From contig NZ_JAHKQI010000005.1 of the NCBI RefSeq assembly GCF_018860975.1, forward strand, positions 620,001-684,000: 64,000 nucleotides of DNA. The letters run 5' to 3'. Numbering within the stretch: the first letter of the stretch is position 1; each line of letters starts with the position of its first letter. The notes under the pieces were generated by a model that saw only the letters and a list, made by a program, of their open reading frames with translations, did not search any database and was not told the DNA's origin. The position numbers and the translations under genes are program-made. This DNA comes from Lentibacter algarum. Its GTDB lineage: Bacteria; Pseudomonadota; Alphaproteobacteria; Rhodobacterales; Rhodobacteraceae. Positions 18,263 through 26,969 of this stretch are shown piece after piece.

Positions 18263-18994
18263 TCAGAGGTTTTTTGACAACAGAATTATTGCTGAAAGCG
18301 TTGCCAGACCGAGCGCCCAAGGGCGGATCGAGCCACGCTCGACTCGTGCTGCAAGCGGGCGGGCAGCCCAGAGCGCCAGCGGAACAATCGGCGCGAGGCT
18401 AAGGGCGAAGGCGATGTGCTTGAGGCCGATGAGGCCAGCAAAAGCGAGTGTGGTGATCGAGACAAACATGCCAAAGCCGAAGAATGTGTTTTGTGTCGCC
18501 GCCGAGCGGCGCGGCTCAACCGCGGAATACAAGATCGCCATTGGCGGCGCACCAATGCCTGTGAGCGTGCCCATGACGCCTGCGATTGCCCCCGCACCAA
18601 ACAGCGCCGGTTGCGTGATCGGCAGGTGCAAACCAGCCAGGTTGAGTGCGACAGCAAAAAGCACGATCAGCGCGACAATGATGGGCAAAGCGGGCGTGCC
18701 AACGACTGCGGCTGCTATGAACGCGGCAATAATCGCACCCAGGGTGCGCCCCGCGAAACCGGCGGGCAAGTCACGCCTGTCAACCGCGCCACCTGTGCTA
18801 ACAATTGCGCCAAGTCCAACTACCAGCCCAAGCAAAAGCACAGTTCCGGGCAGCCAAGCCGGCGCGACAAGTGCCATAACGGGTGCTGCGATCATCCCGA
18901 AACCGGCGCCGGAAATGCGCTGAAGAATTGCGCCAGTGAACACAGCCAGAGCGCAAACAAACCAAGGCGTCAGTTCAGGGAGATATGCCGACAT
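18263..18994 (-). CDS. TauE/SafE-family sulfite/organic anion exporter
   Basis: 243 aa with seven to eight hydrophobic helices. Two halves resemble each other, with the conserved Gly-rich motifs GAGFGMIAAPVMALVAP and GTLTGIGAPPMAILYS that mark the TauE/SafE (DUF81) family. Members export sulfite, sulfoacetate or other small anions. It lies 67 bases upstream of the phosphatase-fold gene on the same strand, so co-transcription with the lysine genes is possible but not shown. Confidence 0.85.
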   Translation of the reverse strand: MSAYLPELTPWFVCALAVFTGAILQRISGAGFGMIAAPVMALVAPAWLPGTVLLLGLVVGLGAIVSTGGAVDRRDLPAGFAGRTLGAIIAAFIAAAVVGTPALPIIVALIVLFAVALNLAGLHLPITQPALFGAGAIAGVMGTLTGIGAPPMAILYSAVEPRRSAATQNTFFGFGMFVSITTLAFAGLIGLKHIAFALSLAPIVPLALWAARPLAARVERGSIRPWALGLATLSAIILLSKNL

Positions 18995-19147
18995 GTGATG
19001 GCCTTTTAGTTAAAGTCTACGTTAGCTTAGGCGCAGATTTGACCCAAACACAATGCGCGACGCAAATACGCCTGCCTATGTCGGGAATATCGTATGTAAC
19101 GCGCAGCGCATCTGTTTTAAGATAAGCTAAAGAACGGGAGTCGCAGC

Positions 19148-21919
19148 ATGTCTGACACAGTAAAGTTCACGCTTGATGGCGAAGAAGTCGTGGCCGAGGC
19201 AGGCCAGACGATTTGGGAAGTGGCCAATGGACGTGGCCTCGTCATCCCGCATCTGTGCCATAAGCCTGCTCCCGGCTACCGCCCTGATGGCAACTGCCGC
19301 GCTTGCATGGTCGAGATCGAAGGCGAGCGCACTTTGGCGGCGTCCTGCATTCGTGAGCCACAAGACGGCATGGTTGTTGTCACCAACAACGCCCGTGCCA
19401 CGAGTGCGCGTAAGCTGGTTGTCGAGATGCTTCTGGCTGATCAACCCGAGCGTGACGTGAGCCATGACAAGTCTGCGCATCTCTGGGACATGGCCGATCT
19501 CAACGGCATCACCGAGAGTCGCTTCCCCAAGCTGGAAGAAGGCCGCATTCCATTGCTTGATGACAGCCACATCGCGATGCGCGTGAACCTTGATGCCTGC
19601 ATTTCCTGCAACCTCTGTGTGCGGGCCTGCCGCGAGGTGCAAGTCAACGATGTGATCGGCATGGCAGGGCGCGGGCACGATGCATATCCAACGTTCGACA
19701 TGGCTGACCCGATGGGTGAAAGCACCTGCGTTGCCTGCGGAGAATGCGTGCAAGCCTGCCCGACAGGTGCTCTTATGCCTGCGACGGTTTTGGACGATGC
19801 GCAACTAGGAGACAGCGCTGATTTTGACAGCGAGACCGAAAGCGTCTGCCCGTTCTGCGGCGTTGGCTGCAAGGTTTCTCTTAAGGTCAAAGACGGCAAG
19901 GTGAAATATGTCGAGGGCATCAATGGCCCCGCAAACGAAGGGCGTTTGTGCGTTAAAGGCCGCTTTGGCTATGACTATATTCACCACCCGCACCGCCTGA
20001 CAAAGCCGCTCATCCGCCGAGACGACGCACCTGCCAAGGGGCTGAATGTTGACCCTGCAAACTGGCAAGAGACCTTCCGCGAGGCAAGCTGGGAAGAGGC
20101 GATGACGCTTGCCGCTGGCGGGCTTTCAGACCTACGCGAAAAGCACGGCGGGCGCTCTGTTGCTGGCTTTGGCTCGGCCAAATGCACCAACGAAGAGGCC
20201 TATTTGTTCCAGAAGTTCATTAGGCAGGGCTTCTTGCACAATAACGTCGATCACTGCACACGGCTTTGCCATGCGAGCTCTGTTACAGCCCTGATCGAAA
20301 ACGTCGGCTCGGGCGCCGTAACTGCGACGTTCAACGAGATCGAAAACGCCGATGTGGCGATTGTGATCGGGGCGAACCCTGTCGAAAACCACCCGGTTGC
20401 CGCGACCTATTTCAAACAGTTCACCAAGCGCGGCGGAAAGCTTATCGTGATGGACCCTCGCGGCGTTGGTCTGAGGCGGTTTGCGGAGGAGATGGTGCAA
20501 TTCCGCCCCGGTGCGGACGTCAGCATGCTCAACGCGATCATGCATGTGATCGTCGAGGAAGAGCTTTACGATAGCCAGTATATCCACCGCTGGACTGAAA
20601 ACTGGGAGGCCGAAAAAGCGCACCTCAAAGAGTTCTCACCCGAAGCGATGAGCGAGATTTGCGGTGTCTCGCCCGAGCAGTTGCGCCGGGTTGCGCGCAT
20701 CTTCGCAGGGGCCGAGGCTGGCCTTATTTTCTGGGGCATGGGCGTCAGTCAACACATTCATGGCACTGACAACTCGCGCTGCCTGATCAGCCTTGCTTTG
20801 ATGACTGGCAATGTCGGCAAACCGGGCGCCGGCTTGCACCCTCTGCGGGGCCAGAACAACGTGCAAGGCGCGTCAGATGCGGGCCTCGTGCCGATGTTCT
20901 TGCCGGATTACCAGAGCGTGATGGACGACACCATCCGCAAGAACTTCACCGATGTTTGGGGCGCTGGTGACTTCTCGAGCGAGAAGGGCCTGACAGTGAC
21001 CGAGATCATCGACGAAGCCTATGCCGGGCGCATCAAGGGCATGTATATTCAGGGCGAAAACCCCGCCATGTCTGACCCCGATGTCGAGCACGCACGCGAC
21101 GCGATTGCCAAGCTCGAGCACCTTGTTGTGCAGGACATTTTCCTAACAGAAACAGCAAACTATGCCGATGTGATCCTGCCCGCTTCGGCGCTTTATGAAA
21201 AGAACGGCACCGTCAGCAACACCAACCGCCAAGTGCAGCGCGTGCGGCCAGCTGTTGCCCCTCCTGGCGAGGCGCGAGAAGACTGGAAAGTCACGGTTGA
21301 TCTGGCGCAACGCTGTGGGCTTGATTGGACGTATGACGACGTGAGTGAAGTCTTCAACGAGATGAAGCTCAACATGAAATCGCTCGACAATATCACATGG
21401 GAGCGGCTTGAAACCGAGACAGTTACATACCCGTCGCTGAGCGAAACAGACCCGGGCCAAGCCATTGTGTTTGGTGACGGTTTCCCGCGCGAAGATGGCC
21501 GCGCCAAGTTTACCCCTGCGAGTGTGATCGCGCCAGACGAAGCGCCTGACGCAGAGTTTCCGATGATCATGACCACCGGTCGCCAGCTTGAGCATTGGCA
21601 CACTGGTTCAATGACGCGGCGCGCCAAGGTGCTCGACGCGATGGAGCCGGAAGCCAACTGCTCTCTGCATCCGAAAACCCTGCGAAAACTTGGGGTTGAG
21701 GCAGGCGGGCACGTGCGCCTGACAACCCGCCGTGGCAGCATTACCATCATGGCCCGCGCGGACAGAGCCGTGGCCGAAGACATGGTCTTCGTGCCGTTTG
21801 CCTACGTTGAGGCGGCGGCCAACGTGCTCACAAACCCTGCGATCGACCCTTACGGCAAAATCCCCGAATTCAAGTTCTCGGCAGTGAAAGTAGAGGCGGC
21901 GACAGTGGCTGCGGAGTAG
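19148..21919 (+). CDS. Formate dehydrogenase catalytic subunit with N-terminal electron-transfer domains
   Basis: 923 aa molybdenum/tungsten bis-MGD enzyme oxidising formate to CO2. The domain order is: [2Fe-2S] ferredoxin domain (Cys37, 50, 53, 67), a His/Cys linker region, two [4Fe-4S] clusters (Cys151/154/157/161 and 194/197/200/204), a further cluster (CPFCGVGC at 234-241 plus Cys268), then the catalytic domain. The active site VDHCTRLCHASSVTAL places Cys374 at the metal and His375 beside it, so there is no selenocysteine. This is the NAD-linked FdsA/FdhF-like architecture, but no diaphorase (fdsB/G), fdhD or other subunit gene is adjacent, so the electron acceptor is uncertain. It ends three bases before the HNH gene. 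Confidence 0.93.
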   Translation: MSDTVKFTLDGEEVVAEAGQTIWEVANGRGLVIPHLCHKPAPGYRPDGNCRACMVEIEGERTLAASCIREPQDGMVVVTNNARATSARKLVVEMLLADQPERDVSHDKSAHLWDMADLNGITESRFPKLEEGRIPLLDDSHIAMRVNLDACISCNLCVRACREVQVNDVIGMAGRGHDAYPTFDMADPMGESTCVACGECVQACPTGALMPATVLDDAQLGDSADFDSETESVCPFCGVGCKVSLKVKDGKVKYVEGINGPANEGRLCVKGRFGYDYIHHPHRLTKPLIRRDDAPAKGLNVDPANWQETFREASWEEAMTLAAGGLSDLREKHGGRSVAGFGSAKCTNEEAYLFQKFIRQGFLHNNVDHCTRLCHASSVTALIENVGSGAVTATFNEIENADVAIVIGANPVENHPVAATYFKQFTKRGGKLIVMDPRGVGLRRFAEEMVQFRPGADVSMLNAIMHVIVEEELYDSQYIHRWTENWEAEKAHLKEFSPEAMSEICGVSPEQLRRVARIFAGAEAGLIFWGMGVSQHIHGTDNSRCLISLALMTGNVGKPGAGLHPLRGQNNVQGASDAGLVPMFLPDYQSVMDDTIRKNFTDVWGAGDFSSEKGLTVTEIIDEAYAGRIKGMYIQGENPAMSDPDVEHARDAIAKLEHLVVQDIFLTETANYADVILPASALYEKNGTVSNTNRQVQRVRPAVAPPGEAREDWKVTVDLAQRCGLDWTYDDVSEVFNEMKLNMKSLDNITWERLETETVTYPSLSETDPGQAIVFGDGFPREDGRAKFTPASVIAPDEAPDAEFPMIMTTGRQLEHWHTGSMTRRAKVLDAMEPEANCSLHPKTLRKLGVEAGGHVRLTTRRGSITIMARADRAVAEDMVFVPFAYVEAAANVLTNPAIDPYGKIPEFKFSAVKVEAATVAAE

Positions 21920-21922
21920 GGC

Positions 21923-22849
21923 ATGGCCAACGCGGTTTTCATCCAGAATCCAAACTCGATCTACGATGATGCACCCGGTGTCGCCTATCACTTTCCCAAG
22001 CGCTATCTGCGGATGGTTGAAGAAGCCATAGGTGATTGGGTTGTCATCTACGAAGGCAAGAAGGGCGCGCTAGGGTATACTTCGGTGATCAAGCTGGCGA
22101 GTGTCGTGGCCGATCCGCAAAAAGAGGGCCACTACTTTGCCTATTACGAGCGGGGAACCGAGTGGCAGTTCGAACAGGTTGTGCCTCGCAACAACATTTT
22201 TGGAACCGCCTTTGAAGCCTCGTTGCGCGGGGCTGATGGCAGGGCGATTTCAGGCGGGGCCAGTGTTTCGGCCGTTCGCAGATTAAGCTTTGCCGAGTTC
22301 AGCGAGATCGTGACTGCAGGACTTAAGCCGCTTGAAGGTGCGGATGCGCTGCCGCGCGAGGCGGCTCAAGTGGCCTCTGAGCCCTTGTTTGAGTTTGCAG
22401 AAGCACAACAGCCGTTCACTGGTGCGGAACTTATTGATATCAGAGAGAATATCTTGAGTTCACGCCCCAAACGCGAGGCGTCCTTCGCGCGCAATGTGAA
22501 GGCAGCCTACAAGGGGAGATGCGCGATTTCAGGGCTTGATTTGCGCAATGGAGGCGGGAGAGCTGAGGTGCAGGCGGCGCATATTCGCCCTGTTGCCGAC
22601 ATGGGGCCGGATATTGTCGTGAACGGGCTCGCACTCTCGGGAACCCTGCATTGGATGTTTGATCGTGGGTTGATTTCGGTCGGTGAAAACTATGAAATAT
22701 TGGTATCCGACAACAAAGTTCCTGCAGATGTGAAGACGCGTTTGATTTGCCCGACAGGGAAGTTGCACTTGCCTGATAACCCGCGTGATCACCAGCATCC
22801 CGCATATCTGAAGTATCACCGAGAGCACATATACGGGATGACAGCATGA
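21923..22849 (+). CDS. HNH endonuclease with N-terminal PUA/SRA-like domain
   Basis: 308 aa. The C-terminal HNH motif is spread over [20 protein letters not shown] (His in AAHIRPV), [20 protein letters not shown], and a trailing Arg/His-rich segment; this is the HNH_2-like form found in restriction-type nucleases. The N-terminal 110 residues ([20 protein letters not shown], then HYFAYYERG and FEQVVP) look like the compact beta domain found in front of many such nucleases and related to the PUA/SRA base-reading folds. The gene is only three bases after the formate dehydrogenase and overlaps the hydrolase by four bases, an unusual context for a nuclease. Confidence 0.85.
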   Translation: MANAVFIQNPNSIYDDAPGVAYHFPKRYLRMVEEAIGDWVVIYEGKKGALGYTSVIKLASVVADPQKEGHYFAYYERGTEWQFEQVVPRNNIFGTAFEASLRGADGRAISGGASVSAVRRLSFAEFSEIVTAGLKPLEGADALPREAAQVASEPLFEFAEAQQPFTGAELIDIRENILSSRPKREASFARNVKAAYKGRCAISGLDLRNGGGRAEVQAAHIRPVADMGPDIVVNGLALSGTLHWMFDRGLISVGENYEILVSDNKVPADVKTRLICPTGKLHLPDNPRDHQHPAYLKYHREHIYGMTA

Positions 22850-24045
22850 AGTTGAAACCGAACCACAAACGCTTTCTTTCTGACCTTCACGAGCTGCGCA
22901 AGTTCGGCGCTTCCGGAGTTGGCAAAGGCGTTGTGAGGCCTGCGTTTTCGCCCGAGGATATCGCTGCCAGGGCTTGGCTTGCGGACAAGTTTGAAGAGGC
23001 TGGGCTTGTGGCTTTTTATGATCCGATGGGGTCGCTCTTCGGGTTGTCAAAAGAGCCTAAGTCATTGTTACTAGGGTCACATTCTGACACCCAGCCAGAG
23101 GGCGGGTGGCTTGACGGGGCCTTGGGGGTGATCGCGGCGCTAGAGGTCGCGCGGGCTAGCAAGGAGGCGGGCGGGCCTGCGGTTTCGGTGGTGTCCTTTC
23201 AAGACGAGGAGGGGCGCTTTGGTGTGACCACGGGCAGCACGGTTTGGTCGGGTGCGATGAGCCTTGAAGAAGCTGACAAGCTGCTCGACACAGAAGGTAT
23301 GACCCTTGCGGATGCCCGCGCGAGCATGCCTGCTTCGGAGGGGTTTGTTGATCCCAAACGCTTCAGTGGTTTTATCGAAATGCACATCGAGCAGGGGCCT
23401 TGGCTTGATGAGGCAAAAGAGGCCGTTGGCGTTGTCACCGGCATCGTTGGTATCCGCGATATGCGCGTCACTTTTGAGGGCGAACAGAACCATGCGGGCA
23501 CCACGCCGATGCACCGCCGCAAGGACAGTTTCCAAGCTCTGGCAGAGTTTAACACATTGATAAACAACCGTTTTCGCAATGTTGTCACACCGCAGACTGT
23601 GTGGACGATTGGCCATGTGAAGCTGCACCCTGATGCGCACTCAATAGTGCCGGGACGGGCGGTTTTTTCGATGCAATGGCGTGACGGTGACACGACCCGA
23701 TTGGCGCGTATGGAAGAGATCATCCGCGACACAGCGAGAGAGGTTGCCAAGGCCCGGGGCATGCAGGTGAGCTTTGGAAAAATGCTTGGGCTAGAGCCTG
23801 TTGAGATGAACGCAGAGTTGCGGCAAGCACTTGAAAACAGTGCACAAAAACACGCGGTAGACAAGTGGCGCAGGATGCCGTCAGGTGCGCTGCATGATGC
23901 AACGAATGTTGCCGCGCATATGCCCGTGGCGATGCTGTTTGTGCCCTCGATCAACGGCATCAGCCATGCCTTTGAGGAAGACACGGATGAGGCCGATCTG
24001 GTGACAGGACTGGATGTTTTGGCAGGTGCTGTGAGCAGCTGTTAA
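22846..24045 (+). CDS. M20-family Zn-dependent amidohydrolase (carbamoylase/allantoate type)
   Basis: 399 aa. [20 protein letters not shown] and QDEEGRFG hold the two-zinc ligand pattern of the M20 amidase/hydantoinase/carbamoylase group, and the dimerisation domain includes [14 protein letters not shown]. Candidates are allantoate amidohydrolase, N-carbamoyl-amino-acid hydrolase or beta-ureidopropionase; the sequence alone does not separate them. The ATG overlaps the HNH stop, making a three-gene formate dehydrogenase, nuclease, hydrolase unit. A perfect hairpin and the iteron element follow directly. Confidence 0.88.
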   Translation: MKLKPNHKRFLSDLHELRKFGASGVGKGVVRPAFSPEDIAARAWLADKFEEAGLVAFYDPMGSLFGLSKEPKSLLLGSHSDTQPEGGWLDGALGVIAALEVARASKEAGGPAVSVVSFQDEEGRFGVTTGSTVWSGAMSLEEADKLLDTEGMTLADARASMPASEGFVDPKRFSGFIEMHIEQGPWLDEAKEAVGVVTGIVGIRDMRVTFEGEQNHAGTTPMHRRKDSFQALAEFNTLINNRFRNVVTPQTVWTIGHVKLHPDAHSIVPGRAVFSMQWRDGDTTRLARMEEIIRDTAREVAKARGMQVSFGKMLGLEPVEMNAELRQALENSAQKHAVDKWRRMPSGALHDATNVAAHMPVAMLFVPSINGISHAFEEDTDEADLVTGLDVLAGAVSSC

Positions 24046-24160
24046 CCTTTTGGATTTTGCCAAAAGCTGCCTGCACAATGCGTGCATACCACAGTGCATA
24101 TACCAGTGCATAATGCGTGCTGACAGTTTTGCGCCGCAAAATCGCAGGCGAAAGGTTAAC
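24041..24160. repeat. Iteron element, copy 1
   Basis: A bounded element from one GTTAAC (24041-24046, which contains the hydrolase stop codon) to another (24155-24160). It contains a 7-bp hairpin (24047-24053/24060-24066) and then head-to-tail units GTGCATACCACA (24082-24093), GTGCATATACCA (24094-24105), GTGCATAATGC (24106-24116) and GTGCTGACA (24117-24125), followed by a 6-bp hairpin TTTTGC/GCAAAA (24127-24141). The second copy at 37833-37946 has the same order and nearly the same spacing. It fills the gap between two convergent genes. Function unknown. Confidence 0.7.
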
Positions 24161-24167
24161 GCACAAG

Positions 24168-24869
24168 CTAGCTCCAGCTCACGTCGCCCAAAAAGATATA
24201 GCCAGCGCCGTAGATGGTTTTGATCAACTGCGGGTTCTTCGGGTCTTCTCTGAGTTTGGTGCGCAGGCGAGAGATGCGCACATCCATCGCGCGGTCAAAA
24301 CTTTCACCCGCCGCGCCGCCGAGGGTTTCTTGCATGCTCGCACGCGAGATGAGCCGCTTGGGGCGTTCAAGAAACAGCCGCAGAACCTCGCCTTCCGCAT
24401 GCGAGAAGGCAGTTTCTTCACCGCTGGCGTCAATCAACATGTAACGGTCAAAATGCGCAGTCCAGCCGTTGAACTTTGCGGTTTCGCCGGCCTGTTCCAT
24501 AGGGGCATTTTTGCGCAGACGGGCACGCACGCGGGCGACAACTTCGGCAGGCTCGAACGGCTTGATGATATAGTCGTCAGCGCCGAGTTCGAGCCCTGTG
24601 ACGCGGTCTTGCACCTGTGCGCGACCGGAGATGATGATCACCGACGCGCCCTGCTCAAGCGCCAGCCTGTGCACCAGCGTCAGCCCGTCTTTGTCAGGCA
24701 AGGAGAGATCAACCAAACAGACATCGGGCGAGGTTTGTAGCAAGGCAGCTTCAAACTCGGTTGCGCGGCCAAAGCTCATCGTGCGAAAGCCGGCTTCTTG
24801 CAAAGCCTCGGTCAGCATCTCGCGGATCGCGGGTTCGTCGTCGAGGATAGTGACCAAAGGCGCTGTCAT
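24168..24869 (-). CDS. OmpR-family response regulator
   Basis: 233 aa from the ATG at 24869, which overlaps the kinase stop (ATGA) and starts MTAPLVTILDDEPAI; the frame is open further upstream only inside the kinase gene. The receiver domain has the acid pair at residues 10-12, phosphoacceptor Asp54 (CLVDLSLPDKDG) and Lys103 (IIKPFEP). The C-terminal winged helix (HAEGEVLRLFLERPKRLISR, then VRISRLRTKLREDP, KTIYGAGYIF) is of the OmpR/PhoB type. It is probably the partner of the upstream hybrid kinase. Confidence 0.93.
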   Translation of the reverse strand: MTAPLVTILDDEPAIREMLTEALQEAGFRTMSFGRATEFEAALLQTSPDVCLVDLSLPDKDGLTLVHRLALEQGASVIIISGRAQVQDRVTGLELGADDYIIKPFEPAEVVARVRARLRKNAPMEQAGETAKFNGWTAHFDRYMLIDASGEETAFSHAEGEVLRLFLERPKRLISRASMQETLGGAAGESFDRAMDVRISRLRTKLREDPKNPQLIKTIYGAGYIFLGDVSWS

Positions 24870-26788
24870 GGTGTGGGTTCCGTTCCGAGGTATCTGGCCA
24901 GCATTTGCTCTGACACGGGTTTGCGCAAGACAGCCGTTGCGGCCAGCGCTTTTTGGTAGAGCGGGTGGCTGTCGGGCATGCTTGTCATCAACAAACAAGA
25001 AGGTTTGGAGGCGGGTAGGCGTTCAAGCAAGTCGATGCCCGTGAGTTCACCTTCCAGCGAGATATCAGAGAGCACCAGCGAAATGTCGGGCACTTCACGC
25101 GCAAGGGCGAGGGCCTCTTCGGCGCTGGTTGCTTCGATCACGGAATGCCCGAAGGCGACCAGCATTTGGCGCATGTCTGCCCGAATGTCGGAGTTGTCTT
25201 CAACCAGCAAAGCGAGGCCGGGTTCAACCGGTGCAGGAGCGAGGCGCAAGGGCATGCGAATGGTCACTTCGCCGCCAGTGTTTGCCCCGCCAGTGCTAAT
25301 GTTGCGCACATGCACCGAGCCGCCCGAAAGCTTGGCAGCGTCATAGACCATCGGCAGGCCGAGGCCTGAGCCGCCTTCGCCTTTGGTGGTAAAGAACGGA
25401 TCAAAGGCACGGGTGAGCGCATGCTCGGAAAAGCCCTTACCTGTGTCGCTGACTGTGAACTCCGCCCAAGTGTTCTGCACGGTGATGGCGGTGAGGGTGA
25501 TCCGGCCTTCACGGCCGCAAGCATCACGCGCATTGAGCACGAGGTTGAGCAAGCTGTCTTGCAGCATACCGGCGTCAAGCATCAGCGCGTCCTGGGCGAT
25601 GTGATTGTTGATCGTCAGGGTAATGCCTTCGGGCAGGGCCGAGCGGGCCAATGTGTCAAAGCCGCCCAGAAAGGGTGCGATGTGGGTTGGCGCGGGGTGA
25701 TAGTCGCGCGCGCCTGTCATGTCGGCGATGCGGTTGAGCAGCACCCCGCCACGCCGCGCTGCCGAGAGCGTCGCGGCAACAAGATCCTGCGCATTTTCTG
25801 GCAACTCGACACGCTCGAGGCGGGATTGGGAACCAAGTATGATTGTCAGCAAATTGGAGAAATCATGCGCCAGTCCTGATATCATCTGAGCGGCAATCTC
25901 GCGGCGGCGGGTTTGTTGAAGTGCCGAGCGGGTCTGGGTTTCTTCGGTGATATCCATCGACAGGACATAGACACCACCTGTGCTTTCATCCGGTGTGAGC
26001 GCGACGCGAATCCGCTGGGAGCTGGGCTCATGGTTGAATTCAAAGACAGTGGCTTTTCCTGCAAATCCCCGTTTGAGCTGAGGGTCGAGGATCGCCCATG
26101 TTTCGGGGCCGAGCACTTCGGACACGTGTTTGCCGACAGGGTCTTCGATGGAGCCGGGCATCACTTGCGAGAGCCTGCGATTGGAATAGGTGTAAAGCAT
26201 GTCTGGCCCGATATGAGAGATGTGCGCAGGCATCATTTCAGTGGTCAGGCGAATGCGCGCTTCCATTTCGGTAAGTTGGCGTTTGGCCACTTCAAGCGCC
26301 ATGACAGAGGCCCCTAGCGCGCGGTTTGAACTGGCGAGTTCTTCGGCGCGGGTGAGCAACTGGTCCGAGAGTGTTTCGGAACGGGTGCGCAGCAACTCCT
26401 CCTGCTGCTTGGTGCTGGTGATATCGGTATAGACCGCGACCCAACCTCCTTGCGGCAGCGGCGAGCCCTCGATTGAAACCCATGTGCCGTTGTCACGCTG
26501 GCGCTCGATATAGTGAGGCTCAAAGTTCAGCGCCAGTTCAACCCGTTCATTGATAAACTGCTCGGGGTCAGAGACCTCGCCATATTCTCCACGCTGGGTG
26601 AGAAAGCGGATCGTTTCTTCAAAGCTTGCGCCTGCTGTCATGAGCACCTCGGGCAACTCGAACATTGTGCGGAACCTGTCGTTCGCAACCACCAACCGCA
26701 AGTCGCTATCATAGATTGACAGGGCTTGTTGGATCAGGTTGAGGCCGGCCATTGTCATGGCTTCGGTGTTGCTGCTGCGCGTGTTCAT
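24866..26788 (-). CDS. Hybrid sensor histidine kinase with PAS domains and C-terminal receiver
   Basis: 640 aa from the ATG at 26788, chosen for its AAGGAGACC ribosome-binding site and because it matches the usual PAS_7 start. No membrane segments are seen, so it is cytoplasmic. PAS-like domains lie at about 15-125 and 175-285, joined by a coiled coil. The dimerisation His is His308 (SGLAHDFSNLLTIILG). The ATPase domain shows LNLVLNARDACG, DTGKGF and GEGGSGLGLPM. A receiver domain (about 525-640) has Asp575 (LSDISLEG). It is divergent from the acyl-CoA synthetase/LIV operon across a 181-base gap, so control of that operon is plausible. Confidence 0.92.
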   Translation of the reverse strand: MNTRSSNTEAMTMAGLNLIQQALSIYDSDLRLVVANDRFRTMFELPEVLMTAGASFEETIRFLTQRGEYGEVSDPEQFINERVELALNFEPHYIERQRDNGTWVSIEGSPLPQGGWVAVYTDITSTKQQEELLRTRSETLSDQLLTRAEELASSNRALGASVMALEVAKRQLTEMEARIRLTTEMMPAHISHIGPDMLYTYSNRRLSQVMPGSIEDPVGKHVSEVLGPETWAILDPQLKRGFAGKATVFEFNHEPSSQRIRVALTPDESTGGVYVLSMDITEETQTRSALQQTRRREIAAQMISGLAHDFSNLLTIILGSQSRLERVELPENAQDLVAATLSAARRGGVLLNRIADMTGARDYHPAPTHIAPFLGGFDTLARSALPEGITLTINNHIAQDALMLDAGMLQDSLLNLVLNARDACGREGRITLTAITVQNTWAEFTVSDTGKGFSEHALTRAFDPFFTTKGEGGSGLGLPMVYDAAKLSGGSVHVRNISTGGANTGGEVTIRMPLRLAPAPVEPGLALLVEDNSDIRADMRQMLVAFGHSVIEATSAEEALALAREVPDISLVLSDISLEGELTGIDLLERLPASKPSCLLMTSMPDSHPLYQKALAATAVLRKPVSEQMLARYLGTEPTP

Positions 26789-26969
26789 CGGCGGGTCTCC
26801 TTCTTTTTGCCTAGCACCACGGGGGCAGCGCGCAAAGAGAGAAGCGCGGATTGTTACAATTCGTAAGATTCCGGAAATGTTCAGGAAAAAGTTGACGGCG
26901 AGCTTTAAACCCGCACCCTGAAGGCGAGGAGAATCGTTTCTGTTAGCAGGGGCATTGGGAGGACTAGAT

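Noticed and set aside
19127-19804. A 225-codon reverse frame opposite the formate dehydrogenase start
   Set aside because: It mirrors the Cys-rich ferredoxin domains of the real gene and has no family resemblance.
24082-24125. The 12-base units as a mini CRISPR array
   Set aside because: The units are contiguous head-to-tail repeats with no unique spacers, far shorter than CRISPR repeats, and no cas genes are present.
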